This document shows positions 26,152-34,458 of a stretch of 64,000 bases of DNA, one piece after another; position 1 is the first letter of the stretch; each line of letters starts with the position of its first letter. The stretch is from CAVTUU01 sp045804965. Its GTDB lineage: Bacteria; Chloroflexota; Chloroflexia; Thermomicrobiales; UBA6265. The translations under genes and the position numbers were made by a program. The DNA lies in NCBI GenBank assembly GCA_045804965.1, contig JBJMMD010000031.1, forward strand, positions 80,174 to 144,173, written 5' to 3'. Below the pieces are notes generated by a model that made no database searches, was not told the origin of the DNA, and saw nothing but the letters and a program-made list of their open reading frames with translations.

Positions 26152-26361
26152 CTACCGCGCCTTGCCTTCGAAATCTGTCGTCGCCTCGTGCATGGGATCT
26201 GCGGAATCCATGACCAGAGAGTTGTCCCTATAGCGCATTTTGAGGACGAAGTTATCGATGTTGGCCACCTCACCGTACTCCAGTTCGAAGGTGGTCGCAT
26301 CGGCCCAGGCGCCGTGCGGCGCAGCGAAGTCAGGAGCCGCTTTCTGGTATAGATTGTGCAC
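26152..26361 (-). CDS. Possible small protein, 69 aa
   Basis: Not recognised. A GTG-started frame divergent from the rhomboid gene. The sequence has balanced composition with two Tyr-, Glu- and Asp-rich strand-like stretches (TTFELEYGEVANIDNFVLKM, YRDNSLVMDSADP), unlike the Arg/Ser-rich translations of noncoding frames in this genome. A GAGGA lies 12 bases upstream, too far for an ideal ribosome binding site. It could also be a remnant of a longer gene in the decayed stretch beside it. Confidence 0.4.
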   Translation of the reverse strand: MHNLYQKAAPDFAAPHGAWADATTFELEYGEVANIDNFVLKMRYRDNSLVMDSADPMHEATTDFEGKAR

Positions 26362-26402
26362 TTGGCGGCCACGATTCCTCGCCGGAAACGGCAGTCTTCG
26401 CC

Positions 26403-27176
26403 ATGGTCACCGCAGAGATGGTCGGTCCCAATTTTCGGACAGGGAACAAGGCCGTGATTCCAATCGGAGACGAGAACCGGGGACAGAGTTTGAGGCCATG
26501 GGTCAACTACGGGCTGATCGCAATTAACTTCCTGATTTTCTTCTACGAACTGACACTCTCGGAGCAGGAGCTGACGCGCTTCCTTCTGCGATGGGGGCTG
26601 GTCCCGGCTGAGATATCGCACGGCCACAACTTCTACACTATGGTGACCGATCTCTTCCTCCACGGCGGCTGGCTTCATATTTTCGGCAACATGCTGTTCC
26701 TCTGGATCTTCGGCGACAATGTCGAAGACACGATGGGGCACGTTCGCTATCTGCTCTTCTACCTCCTCTGCGGATTCGCTGGCAATCTCGGACAAGTACT
26801 CGTCAATCCGGACAGTGCTATGCCGCTCGTCGGGGCGAGCGGCGCGATCGCTGGCATCCTCGGCGCCTACTTGGTCATGTTCCCATTCGGCAAGATCAGA
26901 ACGTTCTTCCTGATCGGCTGGATCCCGATCATTTTCCTCGTGCCGGCGTGGGTGCAGATCGGGCTCTGGATCCTGCTGCAATTTCTCAATGGCCTTGCCA
27001 CGCTCGGGGCCCGCACTGCCGATACAAGCGGTGGCGTTGCCTTCTTTGCGCACATAGGTGGGTTTGCCGCGGGGGTCCTGCTGAATAGGATCTTTCGCGA
27101 TCGCGAGGCTTACGAACGGCAAAAACTTGCCCGAGAGGGAAACCGCGCGTTTCAGCGAGCAGATTGGGGTGGTTAA
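26403..27176 (+). CDS. Rhomboid family intramembrane serine protease
   Basis: 257 residues from the first ATG, with six hydrophobic segments. The catalytic dyad is clear: Ser146 in VGASGAIAG (GxSG) and His217 in FFAHIGGFAAG. The conserved L1/TM2 region HGGWLHIFGNMLFLWIFGDNVED at about 87-109 is also intact; it lies in membrane-adjacent helices typical of bacterial rhomboids. The enzyme cleaves transmembrane substrates within the bilayer. Start is uncertain: homologous proteins usually begin near VIPIGDENRG (residue 18), so translation could begin at a GTG there or at the ATG at 26418; none has a strong ribosome binding site. It stands alone. Confidence 0.92.
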   Translation: MVTAEMVGPNFRTGNKAVIPIGDENRGQSLRPWVNYGLIAINFLIFFYELTLSEQELTRFLLRWGLVPAEISHGHNFYTMVTDLFLHGGWLHIFGNMLFLWIFGDNVEDTMGHVRYLLFYLLCGFAGNLGQVLVNPDSAMPLVGASGAIAGILGAYLVMFPFGKIRTFFLIGWIPIIFLVPAWVQIGLWILLQFLNGLATLGARTADTSGGVAFFAHIGGFAAGVLLNRIFRDREAYERQKLAREGNRAFQRADWGG

Positions 27177-27392
27177 TGACCCCGCCGACAGTACCTTGCC
27201 AGCGGCGGCGAGAACGAGGTTGCGAGTCACGGCAGATTCATGTTCAGCCAGCAATCCGGGATCAATAGCCCTCAGTCGGTCGCGGTTTTCCAAGTGGGTT
27301 TTTTCGCCTCGTGCCTTGGTGATTTGGCGACAGTTCGCGGCTCTCCCGCACAGTTGCGCCCAAATCACGCCCTCGTCCCTAACGCACGGTTG

Positions 27393-29288
27393 TTAATCGT
27401 CAGGGTCGACCTGAGAGTTGGGCCGAAGAGCGCCGGCTACGGATATGATCACGGCCGATCGAGCCGGCAACTTGATCTGGTCCCCTCGGATTGATATGTG
27501 CTCGCCATTTCCGCTGAAACGCTGGGCGCAGATGTCTAATAACACTCGCGCGTCGCCGGCTGGGAGGTCGCGAAGTCCAGGCGTCACTTCGCGGTCGAGC
27601 GTGGTTGCCGCGCCGAAGTTGGCAATGAGGAGGCGGTGATCAAGACCGTGCCAGCGGTGAACGACGATCGCTTGCGCGCCAAGCGGGCTGGCGCGAACAG
27701 ACGATCGCTCGCGGTAAGCAAGCACAGAATCCTCGCGACGAAGGGCGAGGAGGCTGCGATAGAGCTCGTAGATACCGGCATTGCGGACACGCTCACGGAG
27801 ATCGACCTTCGAAGAAAGGAAGGTCGATTCAGCCTGAGGATCGGGGATCGAATCACGCATGTCCTCGTCACTGAAAGCGCGAAAGTCGCTGAATTCACGG
27901 CGACGACCTTTCGTAACGAGACGACCGAGCTCGGGCTCGTGATCGGTAAAGTAGAGAAATGGAGTCGAGGCGGCAAATTCCTGACCCATGAAGAGCAGAA
28001 CCGGCTCGGGAACAAAAAGGAGGAGCGCCGACGCGACGGCGTAGCGGCCGGCGTCGATGTCGTGATGCAGACGCTCGCCAAAGGGGCGATTGCCGACCTG
28101 ATCGTGGTTCTGAATGCAGAAGATGAAGGCGGATGCCGGTTCGTCGGTGACCTGGGTGCCGCGTCGCTCGCCGGTCGAAAGTAAAGGCTCGCCCTGATAG
28201 ATGAACCCTTCGTTTATGGCCGTCGCGAGCAACTCCATGCTGCCGAGATAGTTGCCGTAATAGTTTTCCCGCGCGCCGGTCAGATAGACGCGCAGCTCGT
28301 GGTGAAAGTCATCCGCCCACACCGCGTCGCAACCATAGCCGCCAGTCTGCCGTGGTCGAACCGTGCGGACGTCGTTGCGGGCCTCCTCGGCGATGACGAC
28401 AATATTGCGCTCGCTTGCGCCATGGGCTCGCGCCGAGATCTCGGCCAGAACGTGGGTTGGGCTGTCGTCGACGATGGCATCAGTTGCATCTAGGCGCAGA
28501 CCATCCATATGGAACTCGCGGATCCAATAACACGCGTTCTCGATCACGAAGTCGCGGACTCGGTGGCTGTTGGGACCGTCGTAATTGATCGCGTCGCCCC
28601 AAGGCGTCTGATGACGGTTCGTGAAATAGTCGTCGCTGAAGACGCGAAGATAGTTTCCATCAGGCCCAAGATGGTTGTAGACGACGTCGAGAATCACGCC
28701 GAGCCCCTCACGGTGGGCGGCGTCGACTAGGCGGCGGAGGTCCTCCGGGTGGCCGTAGTTCGCGCTCGGGGCGAAGAGATCGACACCGTCGTAGCCCCAA
28801 TTCCAGCGGCCGGGGCACGCGGCAACCGGCATCAACTCGATCGCGTCGATGCCGAGGCGTTTGAGCTCTGGAAGCTGGCCGATGAGCGCCTTGAACGTGC
28901 CCTCGCGCGTATAGGTACCGACGTGCGTTTCGTAGACCACCAGACCGTTCATGGTCAGACCAGGCCAGCTATCGTCGGTCCAGTTAAAGGCAGAAGGGTC
29001 GATCACCTCGGACGGACCGTGTACGCCCTCGGGTTGAAAGCGTGACCACGGATCGGGCGCGACTTGATTGCCTTCCAGACGAAATCGGTAGCGCGCCCCC
29101 GCGCCGATGCCTGGGATGACCCCCAGATAGAGCCCATCGGATGCGGCCGCGAGTAGGTAAAAGGATGGACTGTTCTCGCCCCGAAGCTCGACCTCGACCT
29201 TTGCTGCCTTGGGAGCCCAAACGGCGAAGCGGACGCCATCCGCGACGAGGTTCGCACCAAGGAACCGATCGAATGTCTGGTCTGTCAT
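27393..29288 (-). CDS. treZ: Malto-oligosyltrehalose trehalohydrolase
   Basis: 631 residues. It releases trehalose from maltooligosyl-trehalose made by TreY. An N-terminal carbohydrate-binding beta domain (about 1-90, GVRFAVWAPKAAKVEVEL) is followed by the GH13 barrel: region I VILDVVYNHLGPDG near 205, region II MDGLRLDATDAI with the nucleophile Asp near 270, region III VVIAEEARND with the acid Glu near 302 and region IV FCIQNHDQVGNR near 385. The ExRND and NHDQ signatures separate TreZ from glycogen-branching and debranching enzymes. ATG start. It lies 43 bases downstream of treY, in the same transcript. Confidence 0.95.
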   Translation of the reverse strand: MTDQTFDRFLGANLVADGVRFAVWAPKAAKVEVELRGENSPSFYLLAAASDGLYLGVIPGIGAGARYRFRLEGNQVAPDPWSRFQPEGVHGPSEVIDPSAFNWTDDSWPGLTMNGLVVYETHVGTYTREGTFKALIGQLPELKRLGIDAIELMPVAACPGRWNWGYDGVDLFAPSANYGHPEDLRRLVDAAHREGLGVILDVVYNHLGPDGNYLRVFSDDYFTNRHQTPWGDAINYDGPNSHRVRDFVIENACYWIREFHMDGLRLDATDAIVDDSPTHVLAEISARAHGASERNIVVIAEEARNDVRTVRPRQTGGYGCDAVWADDFHHELRVYLTGARENYYGNYLGSMELLATAINEGFIYQGEPLLSTGERRGTQVTDEPASAFIFCIQNHDQVGNRPFGERLHHDIDAGRYAVASALLLFVPEPVLLFMGQEFAASTPFLYFTDHEPELGRLVTKGRRREFSDFRAFSDEDMRDSIPDPQAESTFLSSKVDLRERVRNAGIYELYRSLLALRREDSVLAYRERSSVRASPLGAQAIVVHRWHGLDHRLLIANFGAATTLDREVTPGLRDLPAGDARVLLDICAQRFSGNGEHISIRGDQIKLPARSAVIISVAGALRPNSQVDPDD

Positions 29289-29331
29289 GAGCGGCCTTTC
29301 TTCAGCGTCCGCTGAGGTCCCAAGCCAGCGA

Positions 29332-32316
29332 TCATTCGTCCGGCGACACTTGCCGAGCTAACAGCGCCACCGGCAGCGACGAAAACAGGTCGGCGGCGGT
29401 GACAAAGGCGTCGCCATTGGCGCTGGAGAGCGGGACAAGTTTATCGGTGAAAGCATCGCGATACTGTGCATCTTCTGGCAAATCGGGAAGCCCGATGCGC
29501 GAGTCGCCCCACAGATCGGAAGTCAGCAGCACGCTAGGATCATCGCGTGTCAGCGTGGCGACAAGGCGCGGGACAGCGACGATGGTCTCGCGGCCATCCA
29601 GACGGCGCGCGAACGCGCAGATGTGATCAGCCTGCCGGCCGGTTGTCGCGAGCGGAAGATAGTCTCCGCGCCGGTAGAGCTCAGGATCGGCGTGCCGGCA
29701 GGCGAGTGCGCGATGAGTCACATAGAGCTTAATCGCGCCGTCGGCACGACGTTGCCACAGGTCGGCGACGAGGCGTTCGGGTTTGCGGCGGCGGAGTTCA
29801 CGCAGGAGACGGTGACGGACGGTGAAATCGACCGGGCGGCGATTGTCCGGATCGACGAGGCTGAAATCCCAAAGCTCAGTTCCCTGATACAGATCCGACA
29901 CTCCGGGTGAAGTGAGCTTCAGGAGCTGTTGAGCGAGACTGTTGACGATGCCGAGCTGCGCGACGCGATCGCGCAGCGCCGTGAAGTCGTCGAGAAAAGG
30001 ATTGATACCTTTAGTCCGGAGCGCGGTGCGGACGAACGCGGCGGTCGCCTCATCATACGCCGTGTTGGGGTTGATCCAGCTCGTATGGACCTGCGCCTCA
30101 TGGATCGCCTTCAGCATATACGCCTCCATTCGGTCGATGAGGTCGGAATCGGGCGTCGCTAGGTTGAACGGCCAAGCGCCGAGGAGCGTTTGGTAAAAGA
30201 GGTACTCATCGTTGCGATCAGGAGCAGGTGTTCCATCGACCCGGGTTTTGTGACGGCGGTTGAGCCGGCTCCAGCGATTGATGCTCGCGCGCCATTCGCG
30301 CGGAAGCTCCGAAAGGAGATCAATGCGGGCGCGGACATCCTCACTCCGCTTTGTGTCGTGGGTCGAGGACGATATCATCGCAGCCGGCCAGTGGCGGAGG
30401 CGCTCGGCATTCTGCTGGTGGAATTCGACGAGCGGGAGCCCGAAGATGGCCGGATCGCCCCCGACCTCGTTGAGGGAGGTCAGGCGGTTATAGACGTAGA
30501 AGGCCGTGTCCTCCAGGCCTTTGGCCATAACCGGGCCGGTGAGTTGTTGCACTTTCATGCCAAACCGGCATCGCTCCCCTCGCTGTCTCTCGCTCACTTC
30601 GCCTTTCGTGCCCAGGAGTACGTCGCGCACGAAATCGAACACAGACGGATCGGAGGCGGGGTTCCGTCGCTTCGCCACATTGAGGGCTTGCGAGATCACC
30701 CGCCGATCGCGGTCCTTCGCCTTCTCCTCGTCGCACGTCAAGTAGGTCCGGTAGACCGGAAAGCAGGCGATGACTTCGCCTATCGCGAACCGGAGGCTGT
30801 TCAACGTGAAGTCGCGGGTGCGGCGGTGCTGCTCGGAGATGCGGTTCAGAGCCCAGGCGAGGACGTTGATTTCACTCGCGAGGGCAACGCGCATAATCAG
30901 CTGCTTGCTCTCGTAGACAACATCGGCAAATGACTGACGCTCACCTGAGATGAAGCGCGCGTACAGGTCGTCGAACGTTTTTCGGTTGGATGGATCGACG
31001 AAGACCTCGGTTGCGGCTTGGACGAACTCGTAGCCGACTGTGCCGTGAACAGCCCAATCAGCCGGCAACTCCTCGCCCCGCTCGAGAATCTTTTCGACCA
31101 CCAAGTAGATCGACCACTGCTCTGCATCCGTCGCATGCTGTTCCCACCACGCCGCAAACTCAGGTTCGAGGTCAGCCCAAGAAAGGTTGCGGGCGGCTCG
31201 GGGTGGATCTGCATCGAAGATGGCGCGGGCGCGGGCGAGAAACGCGGCGCACTGGAGCTTGGCGAAATAGCCGGCCGGGTCCCAGAGGCCGTCTGGATGG
31301 TCAATACGAACGCCAGTGACGGCGCCTTGGCCGATGAGCTGCATTAGCAAGCGGTGCGTAGCGACGAAGACCTCCGGGATTTCTTGCCGGATGGCGGCAA
31401 GTTCGTTGATAGCGAAAAAGCGGCGATAGTTGATCTCTTCCGCCGCTGTGCGCCAATAAGCGACTCGATACGATTGTTGTTCGAGCAGCGTGTCGATGGC
31501 GTCGACGCTGCCAGTTTCGCTGGTACGCCCGTTGAACCAGCGCAGAGTTTCTTCGAGCGCCTCAGCGATCTCCGGCGTCGCGTTGACAGAATCGGCAAGG
31601 CGGCGTTTGGCGACGATCTGCTCGCGTTGCCGCTCGGCGACGCGGTCGGGATCTCGCTCATTGTTCGCGGGCAAGCGATCGAAGGCGGTCAAGATGCTCT
31701 GGTACTCAAGGAGTGGCAGTGCTTCGGGGTGGAAGCCGTCAACCAGCGTCCCGAGCGCGTGACCGAGGATGAATGGATAAGTGGGTGGTGCGATTGGCAG
31801 CGGTTGGTCAAAATACCATGCGGTGAAGACGCCGTTCTCGTATTTGAGCGTAATTTCGCCTCGCTCGAGGACGACCCCGTAGTGCTCGCGAAGGAATGGA
31901 ATAAGGACCTTGTTCCGGAGCTCGGCTTTCAACGGCTGCCAGTCGATGTCGAAGACTCGCGCATTTGACGAGGTTTGTCCGTTTTCGAGGACGTCGAGCC
32001 ACCACGAGTTCGCACCGTCGGCGATGCCCATATGGTTGGGAACGAAATCGAGAACAAGGCCGAGGCCCTGCCGCTGAAGGGCGGCGACAAGGGCGCGGAA
32101 CTCGTCGTCCGTGCCGATTTCGGGATTAAGCGAGCCATAGTCGGTGACGTCGTACCCATGCATGCTGCCCGGCGCGGCTTTGAAAATCGGCGATGCGTAC
32201 AACGCGCTGACGCCGAGACTCGCCAAGTAGGGAACGATGCGCTCCGCATCTTTAAAGGTAAATCCGGCGTTGAATTGCACGCGATAAGTTGCAATCGGCG
32301 CCTGTGCCGGCGTCAT
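29332..32316 (-). CDS. treY: Malto-oligosyltrehalose synthase
   Basis: About 994 residues. It isomerises the reducing-end maltose unit of alpha-glucans to a trehalose unit. GH13_26 markers: ATYRVQF at the N-terminus, YLASLGVSALYASPIF, HGYDVTDY, region I LDFVPNHMGI, region II VTGVRIDHPDGLWDP with the nucleophile Asp, region III LVVEKILERGEELP with the acid Glu, region IV SSTHDTKRSEDVRARI and C-terminal GVSDLYQGTELWDFSL. The ATG at 32316 is chosen because it directly precedes the conserved ATYRVQF block; the frame continues 70 codons upstream to a GTG at 32526 but that extension has no recognisable domain. No debranching treX/glgX neighbour is present. Confidence 0.95.
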   Translation of the reverse strand: MTPAQAPIATYRVQFNAGFTFKDAERIVPYLASLGVSALYASPIFKAAPGSMHGYDVTDYGSLNPEIGTDDEFRALVAALQRQGLGLVLDFVPNHMGIADGANSWWLDVLENGQTSSNARVFDIDWQPLKAELRNKVLIPFLREHYGVVLERGEITLKYENGVFTAWYFDQPLPIAPPTYPFILGHALGTLVDGFHPEALPLLEYQSILTAFDRLPANNERDPDRVAERQREQIVAKRRLADSVNATPEIAEALEETLRWFNGRTSETGSVDAIDTLLEQQSYRVAYWRTAAEEINYRRFFAINELAAIRQEIPEVFVATHRLLMQLIGQGAVTGVRIDHPDGLWDPAGYFAKLQCAAFLARARAIFDADPPRAARNLSWADLEPEFAAWWEQHATDAEQWSIYLVVEKILERGEELPADWAVHGTVGYEFVQAATEVFVDPSNRKTFDDLYARFISGERQSFADVVYESKQLIMRVALASEINVLAWALNRISEQHRRTRDFTLNSLRFAIGEVIACFPVYRTYLTCDEEKAKDRDRRVISQALNVAKRRNPASDPSVFDFVRDVLLGTKGEVSERQRGERCRFGMKVQQLTGPVMAKGLEDTAFYVYNRLTSLNEVGGDPAIFGLPLVEFHQQNAERLRHWPAAMISSSTHDTKRSEDVRARIDLLSELPREWRASINRWSRLNRRHKTRVDGTPAPDRNDEYLFYQTLLGAWPFNLATPDSDLIDRMEAYMLKAIHEAQVHTSWINPNTAYDEATAAFVRTALRTKGINPFLDDFTALRDRVAQLGIVNSLAQQLLKLTSPGVSDLYQGTELWDFSLVDPDNRRPVDFTVRHRLLRELRRRKPERLVADLWQRRADGAIKLYVTHRALACRHADPELYRRGDYLPLATTGRQADHICAFARRLDGRETIVAVPRLVATLTRDDPSVLLTSDLWGDSRIGLPDLPEDAQYRDAFTDKLVPLSSANGDAFVTAADLFSSLPVALLARQVSPDE

Positions 32317-32913
32317 CCGGGCGACGACCGAGTCAACCAAAGCCTGATCGGACGACCGCTGGGTCCGAACCTCGTCCAAGAGTATGGGCTCCTTGCTGAT
32401 GGCGGGGTTTCCATCTGATCGATGGTGGGCAGCGAGATGAAGAGCGTTTGAAGTACCGCCCCCAATGCCTACCACACCATCAACCAGGACGCGACCGCCC
32501 AACGTTCCGCGGTTATCGTCTCCCACGAATTGTGCCAGCGGGCGGCGACTTGTTCCGGTTCAACGGCTTTTGGACACGCTCAATTCGCGTTCACTGCCGA
32601 ACTTGACGGCCAAGCGATGGCATAGTCGCCCGAGGACGTTGCCGAGTGAATGGATCGCAGCGTGAAAGTAACGTGACATCGCGAGTTATCGAAGGATTTG
32701 ACGCTCAATGAATCGAACTATCAAGAGAGCCAGACTCCTCGCTCAGATCTGAATGACAATAAAGGGAGCTTGGAAACGCGGCAGGGTGGCGAACGCAGAG
32801 GTATGTTGACCAATCCTGAACTGAAGAACAATCCTGTCGATTCCGCGTTTGGTGATTCGACTATCCATGGTACGGTTGGCCGCTTGGGGAACATTCAAAT
32901 CAAGGAGTGAACG
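32317..32913. promoter_or_regulatory. Divergent region between treYZ and the reductase-like gene
   Basis: 597 bases that should hold the treYZ promoter (minus strand) and the promoter of the gene at 32914. A plus-strand frame at 32698-32910 (70 codons, TTG start) stops three bases before the next ATG, but it is poor in hydrophobic residues and has no ribosome binding site, so I do not call it. An AAGGAG sits at the end of the region as ribosome binding site for 32914. Confidence 0.4.
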
Positions 32914-33465
32914 ATGCGAAAAATTGTTGCCGGGCTGTTCATTTCACTCGATGGCGTTTTTGAATCTCCGGATAAGTGGCACTTCCCCTACTTCACTGAC
33001 GAAATGGGCGAGGCCGTGGGTTCCCAAATGGCAGAGGCAGACACCATGCTGCTCGGCAGAGTGACCTACCAAGAATTCGCAAGGTACTGGCCGCAGCAAT
33101 CGAGCGACGAGCCGCCTGCCGACTACATGAACAACACCCCTAAGGTCGTCGTCTCCAATACCTTGGATTCGGTCGACGATTGGCAGAATTCTTCACTGAT
33201 CAAAGGCAACGTCGTGGAGGAGATCACCAAATTGAAGCAACAGCCGGGCAAGAACATCGGAGTCACTGGCAGCGGCACTCTCGTCCGGTCGCTGCTGGAG
33301 AACAACCTCCTTGACGAACTGCGGCTCCTCGTACATCCCATCGTCGTCGGCAGTGGCAAGCGTCTTTTTCCGGACGGTACACCACAAAAGGGCCTCAAGC
33401 TCGCCGATTCAAAAACATTCAACACTGGTGTCCTCTACCTGACCTACCAACCAGCCGACGCCTAG
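32914..33465 (+). CDS. Dihydrofolate reductase-like (RibD C-terminal domain) protein
   Basis: 183 residues, single RibD_C/DHFR fold. Landmarks: KIVAGLFISLDGVFE at the N-terminus, EADTMLLGRVTYQEF near 41, VVVSNTLDSV near 72, GVTGSGTLVRSLLENNLLDEL near 110-130 with the Gly-rich NADPH loop and VHPIVVGSGKRLF near 135. Proteins of this stand-alone group are NADPH-dependent reductases of unassigned substrate; the gene is not in a riboflavin or folate cluster, so neither pathway is implied. ATG with AAGGAG six bases upstream. Confidence 0.9.
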   Translation: MRKIVAGLFISLDGVFESPDKWHFPYFTDEMGEAVGSQMAEADTMLLGRVTYQEFARYWPQQSSDEPPADYMNNTPKVVVSNTLDSVDDWQNSSLIKGNVVEEITKLKQQPGKNIGVTGSGTLVRSLLENNLLDELRLLVHPIVVGSGKRLFPDGTPQKGLKLADSKTFNTGVLYLTYQPADA

Positions 33466-33656
33466 TTTCAAAATGACACTGATCGCGCGGGCGCGAGCAC
33501 TTCCCCGTCGCCATGTGTGACCAGTTGACGATCGTCCCGGGAGGATGGCCAATTCGCGGGAGTCAGAATGGGAATGAGCACTGGCACGGTGTTTGCGCCC
33601 ACAACGCTCATTCAGATTCGATCGACGAAGTGGTTGATCGACAAAGGAGGTGCTCC

Positions 33657-34118
33657 ATGGAACAGAGCTCAGGCGAGGACATTACGCGGTACACCGAGCC
33701 TCACCAAGAGAGCCAGCCAATCGGTCTAGTGCAGCCGGGGATGAAGGTTGTCGATGCCGCGGGCAACGACGTCGGTAAAGTTTCCGACCTGAAGATGGGC
33801 GATCCCCAGGCTGCGACCGATCTCGGCGAACACCCGGAGGATGTCGGGTGGGGCGTCGGCGTATTCGCCGTCGGCTCCACTGGTCCGAATTTAGGGGCTG
33901 GTGCCGTAGTCCCGGCTGAGGCCGGTGGACCGGGGCCCTTCTCCGGCGAGCCGAGCGTGCCGCTCCCCATCCAGGGTCGCCTGCTCCGTGAGGGCTACGT
34001 CAAGATCGATGGTGGCCTCTTCCACGGTGATTACTACGCCGCAGCATCCACTATCGAGTCGGTTTCAAAGGACACCGTCCGGCTTTCCGTCGCGAAGGAC
34101 GACCTGCCTAAGAGGTAA
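33657..34118 (+). CDS. PRC-barrel-like / DUF2171-type protein, 153 aa
   Basis: Soluble 153-residue protein. After an acidic Gln-rich start, GMKVVDAAGNDVGKVSDLKM (about 25-44) is the usual strand-turn-strand opening of PRC-barrel and DUF2171 domains. The middle is Gly/Pro-rich and then GYVKIDGGLFHGDYYAAASTIESVSKDTVRLSV forms the second beta half. Such small proteins accompany stress responses in Deinococcus-Thermus and Chloroflexota, but function is unknown. AAAGGAGG lies six bases before the ATG, fixing the start. It has its own strong terminator at 34221. Confidence 0.75.
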   Translation: MEQSSGEDITRYTEPHQESQPIGLVQPGMKVVDAAGNDVGKVSDLKMGDPQAATDLGEHPEDVGWGVGVFAVGSTGPNLGAGAVVPAEAGGPGPFSGEPSVPLPIQGRLLREGYVKIDGGLFHGDYYAAASTIESVSKDTVRLSVAKDDLPKR

Positions 34119-34220
34119 CCGTTACATTTTCATGCCACGCCGGTACGGAACCATGAAACTGTTGGAGAGGTAAGCGGGCCTCAAGTCGCCAACACGTCAC
34201 GCTGTGCTGCTAACGCAGCG

Positions 34221-34251
34221 ATGCCCCATGGTCGAGATAACCATGGGGCAT
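34221..34251 (+). terminator. Rho-independent terminator
   Basis: Perfect 12-bp inverted repeat ATGCCCCATGGT / ACCATGGGGCAT with a 7-base loop, followed by AATTTTGTCC. It lies 103 bases after the PRC-barrel-like gene and just before the partial tRNA copy. Confidence 0.85.
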
Positions 34252-34282
34252 AATTTTGTCCAATCTTTCCCGCTCTTTCCGA

Positions 34283-34315
34283 GGTGACCCCGCTGGGACT
34301 CGAACCCGGAACCAA
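34283..34315 (-). repeat. Partial tRNA-Lys copy (candidate att site)
   Basis: Thirty-two of 33 bases match 35970-36002, covering the acceptor 3' strand, T arm and variable region of the tRNA-Lys gene in the same orientation. Weaker similarity continues about 12 more bases into the anticodon stem-loop, then stops, so no functional tRNA can form. Confidence 0.85.
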
Positions 34316-34338
34316 TGAATAAAATATTGAGGCGCGAC

Positions 34339-34416
34339 GTTCATAGCCGTGACTAGGCGTTCAACCTGCCGTGATTTAGCCTTAAATTCAACGGCAGTTG
34401 TTCATAGTCGTCTACT
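34339..34416. repeat. Paired GTTCATAG repeats and inverted repeat beside the partial tRNA
   Basis: GTTCATAGCCGTGACT at 34339-34354 is repeated as GTTCATAGTCGTCTACT at 34400-34416. Between them CTGCCGT (34366-34372) and ACGGCAG (34391-34397) form an inverted repeat around an AT-rich centre. Spaced direct repeats next to an att core are what arm-type integrase sites look like; the role is inferred. Confidence 0.5.
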
Positions 34417-34458
34417 GTCTTCTATCCGTTTGGACCTCAGATCGGGCGTCAACGGATG

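Noticed and set aside
26106..27368. 420-codon minus-strand open frame opposite the rhomboid gene
   Set aside because: Charged, featureless translation; the plus strand encodes a complete rhomboid with catalytic Ser and His.
32698..32910. 70-codon open frame just before the reductase-like gene
   Set aside because: TTG start, no ribosome binding site and few hydrophobic residues; more likely leader sequence, although its stop lies neatly before the next ATG.
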